DNA of 64,000 bases. It comes from Streptomyces fagopyri (GTDB lineage Bacteria > Actinomycetota > Actinomycetes > Streptomycetales > Streptomycetaceae). A model generated the notes under the pieces. The model saw nothing but the letters and a program-made list of their open reading frames with translations, was not told the DNA's origin and did no database searches. Position 1 is the first letter of the stretch, and every line of letters begins with the position of its first letter. The stretch covers positions 2,356,001-2,420,000 of the forward strand of contig NZ_CP045643.1 of the NCBI RefSeq assembly GCF_009498275.1, in the 5' to 3' direction. The translations under genes and the position numbers were made by a program. Shown piece after piece: positions 33,889 to 42,596 of this stretch.

Positions 33889-36750
33889 GTGCGAGGGGAC
33901 TTCAAGGAACCTGCGAGGCCCCGCCCCGACCTGGTCATCGGCCGGGAGGAGCTCTTCGCGGCGGCACGCGAACAGCTCTCCGGCGGCGGCAGCCTGCTGG
34001 TGCACGGCCCCGCCGGAATAGGAAAGTCGACCGTCCTGCGGGCGCTGGCCGCGGAAAGCGCCGAATCGGCGCACACCGTGTTGCGCTGCTCGGCGACCGA
34101 GTCCGAATCGCATCTGCCCTTCCTCGCGCTGACCGACCTGCTCGGCCTGGTGGTGGACACGGTCTCCGACCGGCTCCCCGCGCCGCAGCGCACCGCCCTG
34201 GAGTCGGCCCTCACCGGCCGCGGGGAGTCGACCCTGCAACGGGACGGACTCGCCCTGCGCCTCGCGGTCCTCTCCGTGCTCCGGGCGCTGGCCGCGCGGG
34301 GGCCCGTCCTGATCGTCGCCGACGACCTGCAGTGGCTGGACCCGGCCAGCGCCGAACTGCTCGGCTTCGCCGCCCGCCGGCTCGGCGAGATGCCCGTACG
34401 GATGCTGTGCGCCGTCCGTACCGACACCGACCCGCCGGACCAACAGCACGACCGCTATCTACGCGCGTCCCCGTCGAACACCCTGGCCGTGCGGCTCAAT
34501 CCGCTCTCCCGGGCCCAGACCGCCGAACTCCTCGGCCACCGCGGGCACACCGGGCTGTCGCGTTCCACCGTCCGGGACATCCACCGCACCAGCGGCGGCA
34601 ATCCGCTCTTCGCCCTGGAGCTCGGCCGCGCGCTCGCCGAGAGCCCGACCCGGCCGAGCCCGGGTGAACCGCTGCCCGTACCGACCTCGTTGCGCGCGCT
34701 CGTCCTCAGCCGTCTGGAGATGCTGTCCGCCGAGGCCCGCCGCACCCTGCTCGTCGCGAGTGCGGGAGCCCGCCCCACGGTGGCGCTGCTGCACGCGGCC
34801 GGACGCAAGGACGCCGAGGCGGAGACCGCGCACGCGGCCTCCCTCGGACTGCTGGCGACCGAGCGCGAGACACCCGGCATCCGTTTCGCGCACCCCCTCA
34901 TCTCCGCCGCCCTGTACGCGGAGGCCGGCGCCGCCGAACGCCGCGCCGCGCACGTCGCGCTCTCCACGGCGGCCTCCGACCCGATCGAGCGGGCCCGGCA
35001 CCTCGCCCTCGCCACGACCGGCACCGATCCGCAGGTCGCCGCGCGGCTCGGGGAGGCGGCGGCCGCGGCCCGGGACCGGGGCGCGCCGTCGGTCGCCGCC
35101 GGGCTCGGCCTGCTCGCCGCCCGGCACACGCCCGTGGACGCCGAACCAGGCCCGGACGAGCGGCGGTTGCAGGCGGCCGAGGACGCGCTGACCGCCGGGG
35201 AGTCGGACCTCGCCCGGGACATCGCGCGTGACGCGCTGCGCCGGGTCACCGCGCCGGCGGACCGCGTACGGGCCTGGATGGTCGTCATCGACGCGGCGGG
35301 GCAGGCCATGGCCGAGGTCGACGCCGTCTTCCCACAGGCGCTCGCGGACGCGGGTGACGACCCGCGGCTGCTCGCGCTCGTGCGCTACCAGCTCGCCTGG
35401 CGGGCCCTGCTGGTCGAGGGCGAGATGACCAAGGGCCGCGAGGAGGCCGCCATCGCCGCGCAGCTCGCCGCCCGCGCCGGGGACCGGCCCACCGAACTCC
35501 TCGCGCTCGGATTCCAGGCGCAGATGGAGACCCTGATGGGTCACCCGGGCGCACCCGCGACCATCCAGCGGGCACTGCGCGAGCCGCAGGACCCCCGGGT
35601 GGCGTGCGACCACAACGGCGCCGGCGCCGTCCGCTTCCGCTGGCTGATCATGGGCGACCAGCTCGCCGAGGCGCGGACCACGATCACGGCGCTGCTGCGC
35701 GAGGTGCGGCGGCGCGGCATGGTCGAGAGCGAGCTGCACTTCCTGCGCGGGCTGGCCGAGACCGAACTGCGTTCCGGGCACTGCGGGCGGGCTCTGGACC
35801 TGGCCCGGGAGAGCCTGCGGCTGGCCCGGGACACGGGGATAGGCGAGGCGGCGACCGCCATGTTCACCTCCCTCGCGGAGGCGGCGGGCGGTGACGTGGA
35901 CCGGGCACTCGCCCTCGCGCGGGAGGCCGTGGACCGCGCCGAGGAGGACGGCGACCTGGTCTATCTCTCGCGCGCCCTCGGCGCCCTCGGCCACGCCCAG
36001 CTGGTCGCCGGGGACTCGGTGGCCGTGGTCCGCTCCCTGCGACGCGTACGGGAGCTGGAGGAGCGGCTCGGGATCACCGACCCCGCCCGGGGCCGCTGGC
36101 ACGGCGACCTCGCGGAGGCGCTGGTGCGGATCGGTGAGCCGGTCGAGGCGCAGGACGTCATCGACGCCACCCGGGCGCGCGCGCTGCGGCTCGGCCGCGA
36201 GAGCGTGCTGGCGGTGCTCGACCGGGCCGAGGCACTGGTCCGGGCGGCGAGGGGCGAACACGGCCCCGCCGTAAGGCAGCTGACGGCGGCGCAGGACCGG
36301 CTCGGCAAGCTGGGCTACGGACTGGAGGAGGCCCGCGCCGCGTACGCCCTGGCCGAGGTGCGGACCCTTCCCCAGGCTCTCGGCCTCACTCGGACAGGGG
36401 CGACCCCCGTACCGGGCCCGACCTCGTACGACGAGGCGACCCGCCTGTTCCGCCGGTGCCGCGCGCTGCCCTGGCTGCGCCGGGTGGAGACGGCGGCGGC
36501 GACCGCGACGGCGGCCGTCACCGGGCCGGCGCCGGCCGCGCCGGCGCCCGCGGCGCTCGACGGCCTCGCGGCGACGGAGCGTCAGGTCGCGGCGCTCGTC
36601 ATGGAGGGCGCCACCAACCGAGAGATAGCGGCGCGCCTGTTCATCAGCGTGAAGACCGTGGAGGCCACGCTCACCCGGGTGTACCGGAAACTGGGGATCC
36701 GCTCGCGGGTGGACATCGTCCGGCTGGCGGCACGGCACCGGAACGGGTGA
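33889..36750 (+). CDS. LAL-type LuxR-family regulator with AAA ATPase domain
   Basis: About 953 residues, the usual size for large ATP-binding LuxR (LAL) regulators. An N-terminal ATPase has Walker A in VHGPAGIGKSTVLRALA and Walker B in VLIVADDLQWLD. A long helical TPR-like middle follows, then a C-terminal LuxR DNA-binding domain (LAATERQVAALVMEGATNRE, IAARLFISVKTVEATLTRVY, RKLGIRSRVDIVRLAARHR). I chose the GTG at 33889 because GAGGGGAG lies just upstream; the TTG at 33853 is an alternative. It follows a relatively AT-rich promoter region (33702-33888). Such proteins often activate secondary metabolism or sugar catabolism; the target here is unknown. Confidence 0.93.
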   Translation: MRGDFKEPARPRPDLVIGREELFAAAREQLSGGGSLLVHGPAGIGKSTVLRALAAESAESAHTVLRCSATESESHLPFLALTDLLGLVVDTVSDRLPAPQRTALESALTGRGESTLQRDGLALRLAVLSVLRALAARGPVLIVADDLQWLDPASAELLGFAARRLGEMPVRMLCAVRTDTDPPDQQHDRYLRASPSNTLAVRLNPLSRAQTAELLGHRGHTGLSRSTVRDIHRTSGGNPLFALELGRALAESPTRPSPGEPLPVPTSLRALVLSRLEMLSAEARRTLLVASAGARPTVALLHAAGRKDAEAETAHAASLGLLATERETPGIRFAHPLISAALYAEAGAAERRAAHVALSTAASDPIERARHLALATTGTDPQVAARLGEAAAAARDRGAPSVAAGLGLLAARHTPVDAEPGPDERRLQAAEDALTAGESDLARDIARDALRRVTAPADRVRAWMVVIDAAGQAMAEVDAVFPQALADAGDDPRLLALVRYQLAWRALLVEGEMTKGREEAAIAAQLAARAGDRPTELLALGFQAQMETLMGHPGAPATIQRALREPQDPRVACDHNGAGAVRFRWLIMGDQLAEARTTITALLREVRRRGMVESELHFLRGLAETELRSGHCGRALDLARESLRLARDTGIGEAATAMFTSLAEAAGGDVDRALALAREAVDRAEEDGDLVYLSRALGALGHAQLVAGDSVAVVRSLRRVRELEERLGITDPARGRWHGDLAEALVRIGEPVEAQDVIDATRARALRLGRESVLAVLDRAEALVRAARGEHGPAVRQLTAAQDRLGKLGYGLEEARAAYALAEVRTLPQALGLTRTGATPVPGPTSYDEATRLFRRCRALPWLRRVETAAATATAAVTGPAPAAPAPAALDGLAATERQVAALVMEGATNREIAARLFISVKTVEATLTRVYRKLGIRSRVDIVRLAARHRNG

Positions 36751-37001
36751 ACCGGAGCGTCAAAGTACGGGGTGGCGCTACAGCCGTCGGGGCCTCCGGG
36801 GCGTCGCCCCACGCCGTTCCCGACGCTCCGTCAACCGCCCGCGGTGCGAGGCCGATCGGGCCGTCCGGTGGATGCGGGTGACACCGTGCAGGGCGGCGCG
36901 GGCCGCCGACCGGGGCCGGACCTTACGCTAAACCCCGGTCCGTGCGGCCAAGGGTTTTCCCTCCTCCGACTCCGCTAGGGAGTTCCCCCCTTGGAAGCGG
37001 A

Positions 37002-37026
37002 ACGCTCGCGCTTCTAGCGTGAGCGT
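37002..37026. promoter_or_regulatory. ACGCTC...GAGCGT inverted repeat before the protease gene
   Basis: ACGCTC and GAGCGT flank a 13-base spacer about 100 bases before the trypsin start. The remainder of the 36751-37123 gap is GC-rich and holds no gene that I can support. A possible promoter or operator element; weak evidence. Confidence 0.3.
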
Positions 37027-37123
37027 CGTGCCGCTCGCTCGGGCACACGGCGTCCGCCCACCGGCGCCGTGTCCAACCCCCCACACCCGTGCGTCCCCCC
37101 ACCGGCAACCTCTGAGGAGATCC

Positions 37124-37915
37124 ATGTTCGGCCTCGACCGCGCCACGAAGGCAGCGGCTCTCTGTACGGCGGCCGCTGCCGCCGCCGCGACCGCTCTGCT
37201 GTGCGCACCGGGCGCCGTAGCGGCCCCCCGGCCGATCGTCGGCGGCACGACGACCACCACGACCGCGTACCCGTTCATGATGCAGATCACGGACGCCTCG
37301 CAGAACCAGTTCTGCGGCGGCACCCTGGTCGCGGCGAACAAGGTCGTCACCGCCGCCCACTGCATGACCGGCGAGACGACGAGCAGTGTCCGTGTCGTCG
37401 GCGGAAGAACGTACCTCACCGGTACGAACGGCACCGTCAGCAAGGTCAGCAGGATCTGGGTCGACCCCGGCTACACGGACGCCACCAACGGCGACGACGT
37501 GGCCGTGCTGACCCTGTCGACGTCGATGCCGTACACCCCGGCGTCGTACGTCGCCGCCACCAGCACCGGCGTGTACGCGGCCGGCACCACCGCCCGCATC
37601 GTCGGCTGGGGCACCACCTCGGAGAACGGCGGCTCCTCCGACCAACTGCGCACCGCCACCGTCCCGCTCGTCTCGGACGCCGGCTGCCGGAGTTCGTACG
37701 GCTCCGACTACCTGGCCTCCGACATGGTGTGCGCCGGTTACACCAACGGCGGCACGGACACCTGCCAGGGCGACAGCGGCGGCCCGCTGCTCATCGGCGG
37801 TGTGCTGGCCGGCATCACGTCCTGGGGCAACGGCTGCGCGGAGGCCGGGTACCCCGGCGTGTACACCCGCCTGACGACCTTCTCGAACCTGGTGAAGACG
37901 CAGCTCAACTCGTAG
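37124..37915 (+). CDS. Secreted trypsin-like serine protease
   Basis: 263 residues. A signal peptide (ATKAAALCTAAAAAAATALL, cleavage near AVAAPRP) is followed by a short propeptide and the mature N-terminus IVGGTTTTTTAYPFM, the typical trypsin activation site. The catalytic triad is complete: His in VVTAAHCMTG, Asp in NGDDVAVLTL, Ser in CQGDSGGPLL, with six cysteines placed as in S. griseus trypsin. The aspartate of the TDTCQGDSGGP segment predicts cleavage after Arg/Lys. ATG at 37124 with TGAGGAGATCC upstream. A strong terminator follows. Confidence 0.96.
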   Translation: MFGLDRATKAAALCTAAAAAAATALLCAPGAVAAPRPIVGGTTTTTTAYPFMMQITDASQNQFCGGTLVAANKVVTAAHCMTGETTSSVRVVGGRTYLTGTNGTVSKVSRIWVDPGYTDATNGDDVAVLTLSTSMPYTPASYVAATSTGVYAAGTTARIVGWGTTSENGGSSDQLRTATVPLVSDAGCRSSYGSDYLASDMVCAGYTNGGTDTCQGDSGGPLLIGGVLAGITSWGNGCAEAGYPGVYTRLTTFSNLVKTQLNS

Positions 37916-37953
37916 TCACCACACCACTCCTGAGCATCGCTCAGGCACAGACC

Positions 37954-37996
37954 AGGGGGCGTTGCGGGCCTCCACGAGCGGCCCGCAACGCCCCCT
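37954..37996 (+). terminator. Strong terminator after the trypsin gene
   Basis: AGGGGGCGTTGCGGGCC and GGCCCGCAACGCCCCCT form a perfect 17-bp stem with a 9-base loop, 39 bases after the stop. Short direct repeats follow: two copies of GTCCAACGCTCCCC (37997-38026) and repeats of GGGCACGGCTCAC (38036-38065). Confidence 0.88.
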
Positions 37997-38123
37997 GTCC
38001 AACGCTCCCCGTCCAACGCTCCCCGTCCGGCAGCCCGGGCACGGCTCACGGGCACGGCTCACGGGCACGGCGCGGGCACGTGACGGGCGGGGCCGTCCAG
38101 GCGGGCGCGCGGGCGGGACCGCC

Positions 38124-39455
38124 CTACTCGATGACGGTCCCGAACCGGATGTCGTACGCCCCGTCCCCCGACATCACCGAGAGCATCCGCTCCGCCTCCC
38201 CCACCACCTCGCCCCTCCGCGCCTTCGTGAGCGCGCCGAAGGGCTCGATGGTGAGGACGTTCCCGTCCTGCCGCCACACCCCCGCCAGGAATCCGTCGAC
38301 GAGCAGGGCGCGGTACGCCTGGTTGCCCGCCCACGTACGCCCCTTGAGGCCGGCGGGCACCAGCCGGGAACGGTCGGCGTGCGCGAGGAGCAGGTTGTCG
38401 AACTCGGGCAGGAAGCGCGGCGGGGCCGGGGTGTCCGCTTCGGGTCGGGGCGCGTCCGGAAGGTCGAAGAGCTCGACCCCCTTCTCGTCGCGGAACGTGA
38501 CCAGCCGCGGCCGCAGCCGCTCGAACGCCTCCCGGAGCCGGGTCAGCCCCGCCCAGGTCTGCATGTCCTTGACCGAGGCGGGCCCATAGGCGGCCAGATA
38601 GCGCAGCACGGTCGCGTCGGGAGCGGGCGTGGGCTCGGCGGGGCGGCCGAGCCAGTGCTCGGCCGTGGTCAGCACGACCTGACCGCTGCGGCCCCACAGT
38701 CCGCGCGGGGTGACCTGGACGAGCGGCAGCCCGCAGCGCGCGGCGACCGAGAGCGCGAACGGGTCGGCGTCCGGCCACCGGGCGAGCAGCGCCTCCCGCA
38801 GTTGCCCCATGGTGCGCGGCTCGGTCTCCACCAGCTCGCGGCTGATCAGGGCGAGCCGCTCCAGGTCGACGCCGACGAGCCCTTTGCGGAAGGCGTTGAG
38901 TTCCCGGTTCCGGGCGGCCTGTACGAGCGGACGCAGCGAGAGCGCGTCGTCGGCGGTGTGCGTGTGGAGGGTGGAGCGCAGGGTGACGATGCGGACGACG
39001 GCACGGTCCGCCATGGCCTCCGACAGATCCTCGGGACGAAACCCTTCGAGGCGTGCGGCGAGGGCGTAGTACGGCGGTTTCACGTTCTGCGCCTGGAGAC
39101 CGACGAGGTGGCCGACGGCCCGGGTGGCGGTGAGAGCGGCGGACCGGCGCAGCAGGTGCTGGCGCTCCAGAGTCGCGCGGTTGAGGGCACGGGGGCCGAG
39201 CACGGGGGCCGCGGCAAAGACGTTGCTCGCGCGCGCCGTCGTCCGCTCCGACGCTCGCGCCTTCGTCCGCACCGTCGTCCGCTCCCGCGCCTCGGTCGGC
39301 GCGGCGGGCACCTCGGTGTCCGCGGGCGCCCGCACCTTCGCGGGCGTACCGCCGTCGTGCGTACCGCCGCCGTGCGCCTCGACGCCGTACGTCTGGGCGC
39401 CGCGCGCCTCCGGGGAGCCCGCCGTCGTGCCGCTCGTCCTCGTCATGCCCCGCAT
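38124..39455 (-). CDS. Winged-helix protein of the AlkZ/YcaQ (HTH_42) type
   Basis: About 443 residues. After a ~80-residue disordered Ala/Thr/Arg-rich N-terminus comes the winged-helix family of DNA-repair glycosylases: LNRATLERQHLLRRSA, then the catalytic QxQ motif in HLVGLQAQNVKPPYYALAAR, VVRIVTLRSTLHTHTADDA, and the C-terminal FLPEFDNLLLAHADRSRLVP and WAGNQAYRALLVDGFLAGVW. AlkZ-type enzymes unhook interstrand crosslinks and are often linked to genotoxin self-resistance. Here it stands alone, opposite corA, so housekeeping or relict use is equally possible. The start is uncertain (39455 or 39446). Confidence 0.78.
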   Translation of the reverse strand: MRGMTRTSGTTAGSPEARGAQTYGVEAHGGGTHDGGTPAKVRAPADTEVPAAPTEARERTTVRTKARASERTTARASNVFAAAPVLGPRALNRATLERQHLLRRSAALTATRAVGHLVGLQAQNVKPPYYALAARLEGFRPEDLSEAMADRAVVRIVTLRSTLHTHTADDALSLRPLVQAARNRELNAFRKGLVGVDLERLALISRELVETEPRTMGQLREALLARWPDADPFALSVAARCGLPLVQVTPRGLWGRSGQVVLTTAEHWLGRPAEPTPAPDATVLRYLAAYGPASVKDMQTWAGLTRLREAFERLRPRLVTFRDEKGVELFDLPDAPRPEADTPAPPRFLPEFDNLLLAHADRSRLVPAGLKGRTWAGNQAYRALLVDGFLAGVWRQDGNVLTIEPFGALTKARRGEVVGEAERMLSVMSGDGAYDIRFGTVIE

Positions 39456-39603
39456 GATGACGGGGCTTGCGGTCACCTTCTGTCCGCGATTCCCGGCGAA
39501 CCTGTGCCTGGGCGGTACGCCCGCCCCCTCCCCGTAACATTTGACCCGTATATCCTGCTCGGTGATCACACACACGTACGGACCGACATGGGAGGCAGAC
39601 GCG

Positions 39604-40764
39604 ATGTCCGAGCGACGCCCCCGCCCGGCCGCCAGGAACGGCAAGAAGTCCGTCTGGCGGCGCACCCTCACCCCGCCGGCCGAGCCCCCCGCCGCATCCC
39701 CCGCGCCCCTCACCGACCCGCCCTCGGCGGAAGCCGCCGACACCGGGAGCGTCGTACAGGCGGCCCTGTACCGCGACGGCGTACGCGTCTCGACGCCCGC
39801 GTCCCTCGCCGACACCTTCCGGGAACTGCGCGACCAGCCGGACGGCATGGCGTGGATCGGCCTGGCCCGCCCCACGGAGGCCGAACTCCTCTCCCTGGCG
39901 GCCGAGTTCGACCTGCACCCGCTCGCCGTCGAGGACGCCATGGAGGCGCACCAGCGTCCGAAGCTGGAGCGCTACGGCGAAACGCTCTTCGTCGTGCTGC
40001 GCGCCGCGCGCTATCTGGACGCGCTGGAGGAGGTCGACTTCGGCGAGCTGCACGTGTTCGTGGGCCCCGACTTCCTGATCACGGTCCGGCACGGCGCGGC
40101 GCCCGACCTCTCCGCGGTACGCCGCCGGATGGAGGACACCACGGAGCTGCTGAAGCTCGGCCCGGAGGCGGTCCTCTACGCGATCCTCGACTCCGTCGTC
40201 GACGGGTACGTGCCCGTCGTCTCCGGCGTCCAGAACGACATCGACGAGATCGAGACCGAGGTCTTCCGCGGCGACCCCGCGGTCTCCCGCCGCATCTACG
40301 AACTCTCGCGCGAGATGGTCGAGTTCCAGCGGGCCACCCGTCCGCTGGTGGGCATGCTGCACGCGCTGATGGCCGGCTTCGCCAAGTACGGCACCGACGA
40401 GGAACTCCAGCGCTACCTCCGCGACGTCGCCGACCACGTCACCCACACCAGCGAACGCGTCGACGGCTTCCGCCAGGCCCTCGCCGACATCCTCACCGTC
40501 AACGCGACCCTGGTCACCCAGCAGCAGAACGCCGAGATGCGCGCCCTGGCCGAGGCCGGCTTCGAACAGAACGAGGAGATCAAGAAGATCTCGTCCTGGG
40601 CGGCCATCCTCTTCGCCCCGACCCTGGTCGGCACGATCTACGGCATGAACTTCGAGCGCATGCCGGAGTTGCACTGGGCACTCGGCTACCCCTTCGCCGT
40701 AGTCCTCATGGCAGGCGTATGCACCAGTCTGTACATCATCTTCAAGCGGAAGGACTGGCTCTGA
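39604..40764 (+). CDS. corA: CorA-family magnesium/cobalt transporter
   Basis: 386 residues. The large cytoplasmic domain (ELHVFVGPDFLITVRHG, EAVLYAILDSVVDGYVPVV, long stalk helix) is followed by two C-terminal transmembrane helices. The first ends in the family signature GMN (TIYGMNFERMPE) and the second is FAVVLMAGVCTSLYIIF, closing with KRKDWL. It mediates divalent cation uptake as a pentamer. ATG at 39604 after GGAGG; the TTG at 39541 is rejected for lack of a ribosome site. Confidence 0.94.
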   Translation: MSERRPRPAARNGKKSVWRRTLTPPAEPPAASPAPLTDPPSAEAADTGSVVQAALYRDGVRVSTPASLADTFRELRDQPDGMAWIGLARPTEAELLSLAAEFDLHPLAVEDAMEAHQRPKLERYGETLFVVLRAARYLDALEEVDFGELHVFVGPDFLITVRHGAAPDLSAVRRRMEDTTELLKLGPEAVLYAILDSVVDGYVPVVSGVQNDIDEIETEVFRGDPAVSRRIYELSREMVEFQRATRPLVGMLHALMAGFAKYGTDEELQRYLRDVADHVTHTSERVDGFRQALADILTVNATLVTQQQNAEMRALAEAGFEQNEEIKKISSWAAILFAPTLVGTIYGMNFERMPELHWALGYPFAVVLMAGVCTSLYIIFKRKDWL

Positions 40765-40980
40765 GCAGCCGGCCCGCACGCACCACAGCGCCATGTCAGC
40801 CTGTGCGCGGCCTGCTCGCCGACCAGCCCACCGCCTCGTCGGCCGCAAGACGGGTCCGGCCTCACCCGCCGTGCGGCGCCAGTCGGGAGTCGGGCAACCC
40901 GACTCCGGCACGCTGCTGTCCGACACGGCCGTGGCCGACGGCGGGGCACCTCCGCCGCCTCACCGTCACCGGGGTACGCG

Positions 40981-41075
40981 CGCCGGCGTGAGGCCGGGGT
41001 GGACGCGGTCCGCCGCGGTCCTCACGCCGGCGGGCGGAGGGACTCGGGACAGGGGCCGGCACCCTGGCCGGCCCC
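40981..41075. terminator. Two stem-loops in the corA / P450 convergent gap
   Basis: CGCCGGCGTGAGG (40981-40993) pairs with CCTCACGCCGGCG (41020-41032). GGGGCCGGC-ACCCTG-GCCGGCCCC (41052-41075) is a second perfect hairpin. Together they insulate the convergent corA and P450 genes. The rest of 40765-41096 shows no gene. Confidence 0.7.
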
Positions 41076-41096
41076 CACGGCACCGCGGGTCCGGCC

Positions 41097-42356
41097 TCAG
41101 TGGGCGTTCAGCGTGACGGGCAGTCGCTTCAGGCCGCGGAAGGCAGGGAACGGCACGGTGAGCCATTCGGTCTCCTTCGGGCTCTCGGCCAGGTCGATCC
41201 GCGGGAAGCGGTCGAAGAGGCTGGTCAAGGCGAGCTGCATTTCCATTCTCGCGAGCGGCGCACCGAGGCAGTAGTGCGGTCCCGTGCCGAACCCGAGGTG
41301 GTTGCTCTGCACTCCCTGTCGCGTCACATCGAAGTCATCGGGCGCCTCGAAGCGTTCGGGGTCGCGGTTGGCCGACGTGATCGCGATCTGCACCAGGGAA
41401 CCCTTGGGGATCAGCGTTCCCGCGATGGTGATGTCCTCGAGAGCGTGCCGGAACGTCGCGTTCTCGACCGATCCGTCGAAGCGGATGATTTCTTCGATGG
41501 CGTTCGGGAGGAGTTCGGGCGAGGTGGTGATCCGCTGGAGCTGATCACGGTGGGTGAGCAGATTGTAGACGGCGTTGCCGATCAGGTACGCGGTCGTCTT
41601 GTGCCCGGCGAACAGCAGGATCCAGAGCGTGGAGACCAGTTCGCCGTCGGTCAGGGAACCCTGCTCGTCCTGGGTGCGAATGAGATCGCTGAGCAGGTCG
41701 TCCGACGCGTTCTTTCTTTTGCGCGCGATGAGTTCCTGGAAATAGCGGTGCAGGGTGCTCTCAGCGTCCGCCAGACGGTCCTTGTCGCCCTTGCTGAATC
41801 CTGTGCGCGCCACGACGCTGCACCACTCCTGGACATCGTCCCTTTCCTCTTCGGGCACGCCGATGAGTTCGCAGATCACCTTGAGCGGGAGAGGGAAGGC
41901 GAATGCGGGCAGAAGATCGACCACCTCGTCGGCCGCGCAGTTGTCCAGCAGCGTGTCGGTGATCTCCTGAATGCGCGGCCGCAGGACTTCGATACGGCGG
42001 GGAGTGAAGGCCCGGTTCACGATCCGGCGCAGACGGGTGTGCTTGGGAGGGTCGGAGAAGAGCATGTTGTCGTCCAAGGCGATGGAGGAGTCGCCGAAGA
42101 TGGTGTGGTAAGCGTCGATGGCCGCGTACATGTCTTTACTGATACGCGGGTCCGCCAGAGCGGCTTTCGCGTCCTCGTACCGGGTGATCAGGTATGTCTC
42201 CACGCCGTGCGGGGGCGTCAGACGGCTTACGGGAGCGGTCTCGCGCAGTTGCCGGTAGACGGGGTACGGGTCGGCCCGGTACACGGGGCAACCGCGGGAC
42301 GCCGCCGCTACGGCGAGGCTCGTCGGGTCCTGAATCTCCTGCTCAAGCTGGGTCAT
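41097..42356 (-). CDS. Cytochrome P450 (second)
   Basis: 419 residues. The I-helix motif is AGHKTT (Lys instead of the common Asp/Glu before the threonine pair), the ExxR motif is in IEEIIRFDG, and the heme loop is FGTGPHYCLGAPLAR. SDPPKHTRLRRIVNRAFTPR is the conserved C-helix region. Codon use is less GC3-biased than in the left-hand genes. It diverges from an FAD monooxygenase gene across 240 bases. No redox partner is adjacent. The AGHKTT variant may alter proton delivery; the substrate is unknown, probably an intermediate of the neighbouring pathway. Confidence 0.94.
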   Translation of the reverse strand: MTQLEQEIQDPTSLAVAAASRGCPVYRADPYPVYRQLRETAPVSRLTPPHGVETYLITRYEDAKAALADPRISKDMYAAIDAYHTIFGDSSIALDDNMLFSDPPKHTRLRRIVNRAFTPRRIEVLRPRIQEITDTLLDNCAADEVVDLLPAFAFPLPLKVICELIGVPEEERDDVQEWCSVVARTGFSKGDKDRLADAESTLHRYFQELIARKRKNASDDLLSDLIRTQDEQGSLTDGELVSTLWILLFAGHKTTAYLIGNAVYNLLTHRDQLQRITTSPELLPNAIEEIIRFDGSVENATFRHALEDITIAGTLIPKGSLVQIAITSANRDPERFEAPDDFDVTRQGVQSNHLGFGTGPHYCLGAPLARMEMQLALTSLFDRFPRIDLAESPKETEWLTVPFPAFRGLKRLPVTLNAH

Positions 42357-42596
42357 CGTCGGCCCTTCTGATTCCTGCCGTAGCAGTGGCGGATCTACCG
42401 GAACAGTGCATGTATTGACGAGGACCGAGATGACAAAACGACATTCACCCGGCCGCCAATTCGGGCGTCGGACCGAAGTCGCCCTGGGCCGCCACCGAGT
42501 GACCTGTGTGGAGGAAGGCGGGATTGTGCGCCGCGGCGACGGGGGACAGCTTGTCTGCCGCCGCAGTTGTTCAGGGTGTGACGAGGAGGATGGATC

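Noticed and set aside
38059..40926. 955-codon open frame on the minus strand
   Set aside because: It crosses the intact corA gene and the gene-free gap, and overlaps the AlkZ-like gene in another frame, with no recognisable domain.
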